Origin: JBBTTE01 sp038064375
Lineage (GTDB): Bacteria; Patescibacteriota; Saccharimonadia; Saccharimonadales; UBA4665
Assembly: GCA_038064375.1 (NCBI GenBank)
Contig: JBBTTF010000001.1
Coordinates: forward strand, 62,001-126,000
DNA: 64,000 nt
Direction of reading: 5' to 3'
This document shows positions 59,090 through 64,000 of the stretch, one piece after another (position 1 is the first letter of the stretch; each line of letters begins with the position of its first letter). A program made the translations under genes and the position numbers. The notes beneath the pieces are model-generated. The model was not told the DNA's origin. It saw only the letters and a list, made by a program, of their open reading frames with translations, and made no database searches.

Positions 59090-59461
59090 CTAGACGTGTT
59101 TGGCAGGGAAGCGTTCAAACATATGTCCGACAACCCTCTTACCAGCATGTGCAGCGGCTTCACCAGCTGCTGCCTTGCCAAACTCTCTACCAAAATGCCG
59201 GAAAGCGGGACGGGGATTCTGTAGATGGCCGATCGCAACATCTACGTTAAGGTGCCTACCGCCAGCCCTGTCGACATTAGTTATGCCCATGCCTTCTAGG
59301 GTCTCGTGACCAATTGCAACAGCTCGCGCCAGAACATGCGGACTGGTGGCGACTTCGACAGTCTTATTAACGGCTCGTTCCATTAGTGTTGGCTGCTCCT
59401 CTATAGCCGCCTGATTTGGTGGCTGTTGGGCTGCTACTGGTGGTGTTTCTACTTGGGGCAT
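59090..59461 (-). CDS. Hypothetical Ala/His-rich protein
   Basis: A 123-residue protein: a Pro/Gln-rich start (PQVETPPVAAQQPPNQ), a helical middle, and a His/Arg/Ala-rich end (FGKAAAGEAAAHAGKRVVGH). No signal peptide. Its leader resembles that of the 1914 gene. No family recognised. Confidence 0.6.
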   Translation of the reverse strand: MPQVETPPVAAQQPPNQAAIEEQPTLMERAVNKTVEVATSPHVLARAVAIGHETLEGMGITNVDRAGGRHLNVDVAIGHLQNPRPAFRHFGREFGKAAAGEAAAHAGKRVVGHMFERFPAKHV

Positions 59462-59487
59462 TGTTTTTGTTTGTTATTTACCTCGTA

Positions 59488-59516
59488 AGTCTATCATACT
59501 TATGCTAATTAGTCAA
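59488..59516 (-). promoter_or_regulatory. Promoter of the 59461 gene
   Basis: TTGACT (59511-59516), N17, TAGACT (59488-59493). The leader (~20 nt) contains GGTAAATAACAAACAAAAAC before the ATG, much like the 1914 gene leader. The -35 touches the comF stop codon. Confidence 0.65.
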
Positions 59517-60219
59517 TATTATGTTGCTGTGAAGCAGTCATCGGACGCACGAGAGGCTGTGCAAAGACGATTGCACCAACATGCGTAGCGCCAGCGGCAG
59601 CCATTACGTGGGCAGCAGCCTCCAATGTGGCTCCAGTCGTCATAACATCGTCTATAAGAATAATCGGGCGGGCTTGGACCATGTAAGGCTTGGTAACGCG
59701 ATATGCATCTGTAAGTTGGGTCAGGCGCTCACGACGTGACAGGCCGTGCTGGTGTCGCTGGCCACTGCGGGCCAACACACTGTAGCAGGGAATACCGGTG
59801 AGCTTGGACAGCTCGCGGGCAATTAAGCGTGCCTGATCGTAGCCACGCTGTCGCACACGGCTAGTGGCAGTCGGAACAGGCACAATAATGCTGTCGGGGT
59901 CCAGGTCGCCCAAGACCTCATGCAGCTTACGCGCTATAACTGATGCTGCAGCTTGTGTGCCGGCAAGCTTGAGCTTGTATAGCAGATTTTTGGCTACTCC
60001 ATCATAGTTCGTGACCACCCTAACCTCTGTTAAGTCAGTAACAAGAAGGCAAATCGAACAAGTCATTCCGCCCAAAGAAGGCGCACCGCACTTATAACAA
60101 AGCATCGGTGCCTTAGGCAGTTGCTCATGGCACGAAAAGCACAGCAAATCGCCTTCAACACCACACTGCAGGCAGTCGTGAGGCACGATTTGGGCAATAA
60201 TTACATCTATAAAGCTCAT
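59509..60219 (-). CDS. comF: ComF-family phosphoribosyltransferase-like protein
   Basis: A 236-residue ComF/GntX protein tied to DNA uptake in competent bacteria. The N-terminus has four CxxC-type pairs (CLQC, CFSC, CYKC, CSIC) that probably bind two zinc ions. The PRTase motif IILIDDVMTTGATLEAAA is in the last third. Saccharibacteria often carry comEC/comF-like genes, consistent with DNA import. Confidence 0.92.
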   Translation of the reverse strand: MSFIDVIIAQIVPHDCLQCGVEGDLLCFSCHEQLPKAPMLCYKCGAPSLGGMTCSICLLVTDLTEVRVVTNYDGVAKNLLYKLKLAGTQAAASVIARKLHEVLGDLDPDSIIVPVPTATSRVRQRGYDQARLIARELSKLTGIPCYSVLARSGQRHQHGLSRRERLTQLTDAYRVTKPYMVQARPIILIDDVMTTGATLEAAAHVMAAAGATHVGAIVFAQPLVRPMTASQQHNID

Positions 60220-60358
60220 GTTGTATTTAATGTGTTGTAAATATGTACTTAGGGCGTTGCGAAGTGTTTGTTAGCTAAGCTATACTGCTACTAAGATAAA
60301 AATGCAAGATTCTTAAGAAGTATTTAATATACATAAATAATCCTTGGAGGGTAACATA

Positions 60359-60832
60359 ATGGCTCGACGCAACCGCGACGACGATCTCTTGCTAGAAGAA
60401 GACGAATTAACCGCGGCCTTTTTGGGCGACGACACTGCTTTGCCAGTTGACGAAGCTACAGCTGCCGCACCAATCGCAGAAGACGAATGGGACGAGGACG
60501 ATAGCGTTCCCGGCCAGCTCGCTGTTGATGTTTATGAAACTAAAGAGCGTCTTGTAGTTAAGGCTCGCACCGCTGGTGTTAACAAGAACGACCTTGATGT
60601 CAGCATTTCTGACAATCAGCTTACTGTCAGGGGCACTCTTAGCTCTGGCAGCGAAGAAGGCGTCGAGAACTACTTTTTACAAGAATGTTACTGGGGTGAG
60701 TTCAGCCGAACTATCGCGCTTCCAGTTCCAGTCAAAGAAGAAGAGATCGAAGCTGTCCTTAAGGATGGTGTTCTAACTATCAGCTTTGGCAAAGTCCAAC
60801 AGGACACAGTCAAGAAGATCCAAGTCCTCTAA
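60359..60832 (+). CDS. Hsp20/alpha-crystallin small heat shock protein
   Basis: A 157-residue Hsp20. The acidic N-terminus (RRNRDDDLLLEEDELTAAF) is followed by the alpha-crystallin domain: VDVYETKERLVVKARTAGV, QLTVRGTLSSG, and IALPVPVKEEEIEAVLKDGVLTIS. It holds unfolded proteins. ATG 60359 is 8 nt after GGAGG; TTG 60344 is rejected. A terminator follows. Confidence 0.93.
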   Translation: MARRNRDDDLLLEEDELTAAFLGDDTALPVDEATAAAPIAEDEWDEDDSVPGQLAVDVYETKERLVVKARTAGVNKNDLDVSISDNQLTVRGTLSSGSEEGVENYFLQECYWGEFSRTIALPVPVKEEEIEAVLKDGVLTISFGKVQQDTVKKIQVL

Positions 60833-60853
60833 TCTAAGAGGCTCGGCCTACCA

Positions 60854-60881
60854 AAAAGCCCCTCGCGTACGAGGGGCTTTT
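60854..60881 (+). terminator. hsp20 terminator
   Basis: AAAAGCCCCTCG-cgta-CGAGGGGCTTTT, a 10-bp GC-rich stem with a T-run; possibly active on both strands. Confidence 0.9.
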
Positions 60882-60902
60882 GCTTTGAACAACTAACTAT
60901 GT

Positions 60903-61355
60903 CTAGAAGCTAGAAGCTGAGCTACCGGCTGTGTTGATGACAAAGTGGACGATGACTTGGGCAAGAGCCACAATAATCAGACCAACGATGGCATATATCA
61001 AGGTGTTCTTGGCGTTACCGACACGGCCACTATCACCACCAGAGGTAATGTAGCGGAAGCCACCGTAGATAATCATGATGACGGAGACCGCACCAACGAT
61101 TATTGAGAAGGCTTGAACAATCTTGGCAGCAAGTTCTTTGATGCCACTGTTGTCGGAGTTTGTACCTGCGCTACCACAACTTGTTCCGCTAGCGGAGTCC
61201 GGACCACCTTGACCAGATGCCGCATTGGCACCACTACAAAGGTTGCCACCGATTCCGGCAGAGGCAACGCCTGCAAAGGCTGGAACTAGCCCCGGCGTAA
61301 CCATTAATAGACTAACGGCTGCTACTGCTATGAATTTTTTTATTTTTTGGATCAT
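60903..61355 (-). CDS. VirB2/TrbC-like pilin, sixth in array
   Basis: 150 residues: signal peptide (VAAVSLLMVTPGLVPAFAGVASAG), short Cys-containing ectodomain, then two helices with the array motif (MIIYGGFRYITSGGD, VxNAKNTLIYAIVGL). VirB2/TrbC pilins of type IV secretion systems have this two-helix layout. It has its own upstream promoter (TTGATT 61406-61411, N18, TATAAG 61382-61387), so it may be made separately. Confidence 0.8.
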   Translation of the reverse strand: MIQKIKKFIAVAAVSLLMVTPGLVPAFAGVASAGIGGNLCSGANAASGQGGPDSASGTSCGSAGTNSDNSGIKELAAKIVQAFSIIVGAVSVIMIIYGGFRYITSGGDSGRVGNAKNTLIYAIVGLIIVALAQVIVHFVINTAGSSASSF

Positions 61356-61422
61356 ACGTACCTTTCTTTAAACTTACTTAACTTATACTCTAAATGTGTC
61401 TTAAAAATCAAGTCGGTTATGA

Positions 61423-61824
61423 TTAGATAATCTTTTCGGCTTGATTGGCAATGTAATGTACCAGCACTTGGGCAAGGGCAGCCACAGCAATACCGACTAA
61501 GGCATATATTAGAGCGCTTTTGGCGGCACCCACCTTGGCCGAATCGCCACCAGAGGTGATATAGCGGAAGCCGCTGACAATGATCATGATGATAGCTACA
61601 GCACCAACAACGAAACTCAAGACTTGGACAATCGAGGCGAAAGCACTCTTGACCGGCTTGTCGTCACAGTCGGTGCCGGTCTGCCCAATACCTTGTAAGA
61701 CTTGCCCCTTAGAAGTGTTGGCCGAGCCGCAAGACCCAGCTGCAAAGACAACAGGGGTCAAGGCAGTTGCTGGCGTTAGCACCAAGGCTAGTAGGGTTAT
61801 TATATTTAGTAATTTACGTTTCAT
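61423..61824 (-). CDS. VirB2/TrbC-like pilin, fifth in array
   Basis: 133 residues from ATG 61824 (AAAGGAG upstream): signal peptide (LLALVLTPATALTPVVFAAG), two Cys, then GFRYITSGGDSAKVGAAKSAL and a second helix. The motif is almost identical to the sixth copy, showing recent duplication. Confidence 0.82.
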   Translation of the reverse strand: MKRKLLNIITLLALVLTPATALTPVVFAAGSCGSANTSKGQVLQGIGQTGTDCDDKPVKSAFASIVQVLSFVVGAVAIIMIIVSGFRYITSGGDSAKVGAAKSALIYALVGIAVAALAQVLVHYIANQAEKII

Positions 61825-61834
61825 ATTTGCTCCT

Positions 61835-62227
61835 TTATTCAAGCTGACCGATTGTGAAGGCAATTATTGTTCTAGCTAGTATTATGACAGCCACGCCAAT
61901 CAGGGCGGCTGTTAGCGTCTTTCTAGCATCTGTTATCTTGGCCGAATCACCTCCAGAAGTAATAAACCTGTAGCCGCTGACGATAATCATAACAATTGCG
62001 AAGGCACCGGCGATAATTGCAATAATGTCTGTGATATTAGAAATCAGCCCCTTACCATCGGCATCTGATATCGGGTCCTTGGTGGTCTTGTCAGTACAAA
62101 CTGCTGAATTGGCTTGAGCACCACTACAATCAACACCACCAAAGGCATCGTAAGCCAGAGCTGATGTAGGTACCGCGAACAGGCACAAGCTGATCAACAT
62201 AACTGACATTACAAATCGCTTTATCAT
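61835..62227 (-). CDS. VirB2/TrbC-like pilin, fourth in array
   Basis: 130 residues: signal peptide ending SALAYDAFGG, a short Cys pair ectodomain, then SGYRFITSGGDSAKITDARKTL and a second helix. Start overlaps the end of the third copy by 4 nt, so translation is probably coupled. Confidence 0.82.
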   Translation of the reverse strand: MIKRFVMSVMLISLCLFAVPTSALAYDAFGGVDCSGAQANSAVCTDKTTKDPISDADGKGLISNITDIIAIIAGAFAIVMIIVSGYRFITSGGDSAKITDARKTLTAALIGVAVIILARTIIAFTIGQLE

Positions 62228-62517
62228 AGTCGTTTTGCCACAAATACTGTTATTGCTTGAGCCGATATGGCGACAACGAGGCCAATTAGGGCATAGATTA
62301 TTCCGTTCTTGGCGTTAGAGGTCTTCTGAGGATCGCCAGCCGAGACAATATATTCGAGACCTGACTTGGTAATCATCAAAAGGGCTGCGGCACCAATGAT
62401 TGCATAGGCTATGCCCAAAATAGTTGTAATTGTCGTGTCGTCAGCCTTAACGTTTGGCAGACTGTAAGCCTTGATGTCTGTTACCGCTAGGTATACGCTG
62501 CTGAGAAGTGTGTTCAT
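62224..62517 (-). CDS. VirB2/TrbC-like pilin, third in array, no signal peptide
   Basis: 97 residues, the shortest copy. It lacks a clear signal peptide; the N-terminus MNTLLSSVYLAVTDIKAYSL leads to two helices around GLEYIVSAGDPQKTSNAKNG. It overlaps the second copy by 4 nt. Confidence 0.8.
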   Translation of the reverse strand: MNTLLSSVYLAVTDIKAYSLPNVKADDTTITTILGIAYAIIGAAALLMITKSGLEYIVSAGDPQKTSNAKNGIIYALIGLVVAISAQAITVFVAKRL

Positions 62518-63053
62518 GATAGTTTACTTCCTACGAAGCTAATAAATGCGATGGCTGTCATTGCTATGGCCATACCAATTAATGCATTAAGTATACTCGA
62601 TTTGGCCTCCGAGGTTTTCTCTGGATTGCCCTCACTAAGCACATACTTAAAGCCACCGACTAGAACAAAGATAACCGCAACTAACCCAGATATTCTTAGT
62701 AGGTCATCAACAACAGCTAACAATACAGCGGGTATGTCACTCTTGGTTTGACCACAGTCATTGGCAGGATTTTGGGGGAAAATATTAAAGCATTTGATCT
62801 CACAGGGATCTTGATTGCCATTCTTATCCTTTGGAGCAGAGGACGAGGTAAACTCGGCGTTCATATAGTAGTACCAAGGTCTGAGCCCAAAGAAAGATTT
62901 GCTACAACCACTCACAGAAGCATTGGCTGGCGCCGCATAGGCGGGCTTGCTAGCTACAACACTGCCGGCAAAGGCGGCCACAAAAGACACTGAAACAATC
63001 ATCAAACTGATTGTTGCGACCGTTCCACCCAAAGTTTTGTGTTTAAAGCTCAA
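62514..63053 (-). CDS. VirB2/TrbC-like protein, second in array
   Basis: 179 residues: a signal anchor, a ~60-residue Cys-containing ectodomain (CSKSFFGLRPWYYYMNAEF, CEIKC, DCGQ), and the helices around GGFKYVLSEGNPEKTSEAKSS. It overlaps the first copy by 4 nt (ATGA). Confidence 0.82.
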   Translation of the reverse strand: MSFKHKTLGGTVATISLMIVSVSFVAAFAGSVVASKPAYAAPANASVSGCSKSFFGLRPWYYYMNAEFTSSSAPKDKNGNQDPCEIKCFNIFPQNPANDCGQTKSDIPAVLLAVVDDLLRISGLVAVIFVLVGGFKYVLSEGNPEKTSEAKSSILNALIGMAIAMTAIAFISFVGSKLS

Positions 63054-63757
63054 AATACACCCCCCGGTACAAGGAACTGAATGAAGGCGAAAGAGAAGGC
63101 GTAGGCTGCGATTGCCATTAGGGTCAGACTAATACGTTTTTTGGCCTCAGTAACTTTCTGCGGATCACCGCCAGATGCAGAATACTGAATTCCACCCATG
63201 ACAAGTGATATGACAGCAATTAAGCCAAACGCTATTGTCAGCATCTGAATAGCAGGATTAACGTACTTTTTGACCAAATCGCAACTGTTGGAATTGCAGA
63301 GGGCTTTGGAATTAGCCGCACAAGCTGGAATCGTAGGATCAGCCGCACAAGCCGCCGGATCAGGCGTGTTAGGTATTGGCTTGGCACCTTGATAGGCTCT
63401 GCAGGGCTTTTTGAAGTATTTATCGTAAGCTGCCTTGTCAAACGCGTACTTATTAGTATTGCAGTAGGTACTGTACGTTGCCTCGACTCGTGCCTGAGTG
63501 TTGTAGTAGCTGTCGTTTGGACACTTCTTCTTGTTCTTGCTGGCTTTTTCTACGGCTGGGCATATCTGGCTAAGCACTATGCTTTTTAGGGCTGCGTCGG
63601 GTTTTTCTGCGCTGGGCGCGGCTTGAGCACTGGGCGAAAGCCCAATAGATAAGAGACTAAAGGCCATCAGCAAAACCATGCCAAAGAGCTTGGTCACTTT
63701 GGGTATTTTGTAGCCGGCCTTAGACCTCTGGTGGTATTTTTGTTTTATAGCGTTCAT
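63050..63757 (-). CDS. VirB2/TrbC-like protein with Cys-rich ectodomain, first in array
   Basis: 235 residues. Signal peptide (SIGLSPSAQAAP), then a Cys-rich ectodomain (~40-160; CPAVEKASKNKKKC, CAADPTIPACAANSKALC), then the helices around GGIQYSASGGDPQKVTEAKKR. The ectodomain is far larger than in the other copies and could be an adhesive or cap subunit. A canonical promoter precedes it, and the next two genes overlap in a chain. Confidence 0.82.
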   Translation of the reverse strand: MNAIKQKYHQRSKAGYKIPKVTKLFGMVLLMAFSLLSIGLSPSAQAAPSAEKPDAALKSIVLSQICPAVEKASKNKKKCPNDSYYNTQARVEATYSTYCNTNKYAFDKAAYDKYFKKPCRAYQGAKPIPNTPDPAACAADPTIPACAANSKALCNSNSCDLVKKYVNPAIQMLTIAFGLIAVISLVMGGIQYSASGGDPQKVTEAKKRISLTLMAIAAYAFSFAFIQFLVPGGVF

Positions 63758-63766
63758 TTAATAAAA

Positions 63767-63795
63767 ACTATACTATCAGCGACGCTTGTTGGCAA
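63767..63795 (-). promoter_or_regulatory. Promoter of the pilin-like array
   Basis: TTGCCA (63790-63795), N17, TATAGT (63767-63772) on the minus strand. The first ATG is 9 nt after the -10, so the array mRNA is predicted leaderless. Confidence 0.75.
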
Positions 63796-63848
63796 GTTGC
63801 AGTCAGCTCCAAGACCGTCTCAGCTCTGGTACACCATAGCGCTTGTGC

Positions 63849-63854
63849 TATAGT
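63849..63854 (+). promoter_or_regulatory. Extended -10 of the last gene
   Basis: TGC TATAGT on the plus strand ends exactly before ATG 63855, so the true start is probably the in-frame ATG at 63876. Confidence 0.5.
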
Positions 63855-63875
63855 ATGAGTAAAAATGAAAACGGT

Positions 63876-64000
63876 ATGAAACGTCGCTTATTATATATCA
63901 TCCCCCTCCTCACGTTTGTCTTCTTGGTATTGGCCACGACTATTGTTCCGTCTCCAAAAACTTATGCCGCGCCAATAACAACCTTTGCAGTAACACCTCC
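63876..64000 (+). CDS. Secreted protein, partial at window edge
   Basis: The frame begins MKRRLLYIIPLLTFVFLVLA and continues through a signal-peptide-like stretch (KTYAAP) before the window ends. It is divergent from the pilin-like array, so it may be another surface or secretion component. Nothing more can be said. Confidence 0.65.
   Translation, partial: MKRRLLYIIPLLTFVFLVLATTIVPSPKTYAAPITTFAVTP

Overview
The window looks like a chromosome segment of a Candidatus Saccharibacteria (TM7)-type Patescibacterium/CPR bacterium. This is inferred from the compact small-protein gene set, the many short single-pass membrane proteins, the tandem VirB2/TrbC-like pilin array, the RNase J/PNPase pair, and the limited sugar-phosphate metabolism. 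TGA is a normal stop (for example truB and the 40846 gene), which argues against the code-25 groups Gracilibacteria and Absconditabacteria. I see no IS element, prophage, CRISPR array or rRNA operon.

Layout. 1-8.4 kb: a partial large protein with a caspase-like HG motif, then rnj, a uracil-DNA glycosylase, pnp and rpsO (RNA decay and ribosome). 8.4-26 kb: truB with a degenerate DHH protein, rpsT, a zinc-protease-like protein, holA, an otsA-otsB fusion, fpg, polA, a 5-formyl-THF cyclo-ligase-like gene, a CoA-kinase-like P-loop protein, rpoD and dnaG (replication, repair, transcription). 26-31 kb: fbp, class I fba, a PfkB kinase, orn and a YjbR-like gene. 31-38 kb: an HxlR/FMN-reductase divergon, msrB, mscL, argS, a cupin and a phosphosugar isomerase. 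38-41 kb: a groS-groL-Ser/Thr kinase operon under a CIRCE operator. 41-48 kb: an EEP-family protein, a murE-like gene, tsaD, a CheR-like gene and valS, followed by an odd Ser-type tRNA with a structured leader. 48-60 kb: an HTH-HAD fusion, surface and secreted proteins (an SGNH hydrolase with a C-terminal anchor, a pilin-leader protein, a second HG/GGC protein), four further tRNAs (three Ser, one Arg), comF and hsp20. 60-64 kb: six tandem pilin-like genes and the start of a secreted protein.

Recurring themes. (1) A sigma-70 promoter can be read in front of many first genes as TTGnnn-N16-18-TAnnnT. In at least thirteen cases the start codon lies only 6-10 nt after the -10 box, which implies leaderless mRNAs; genes inside operons use GGAGG-type ribosome sites. 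(2) Several enzymes have lost the metal or catalytic residues of their families: DnaG zinc ligands, family 4 UDG Fe-S cysteines, PolA proofreading acids and the DHH motif. (3) Two paralogous proteins, at 1-1914 and 54342-55427, share a predicted clan CD-like (caspase/CHAT-like) His-Gly ... Gly-Gly-Cys domain that I do not recognise from a named family. (4) A Ser-body tRNA carries a Glu-type anticodon loop and a 48-nt variable region.
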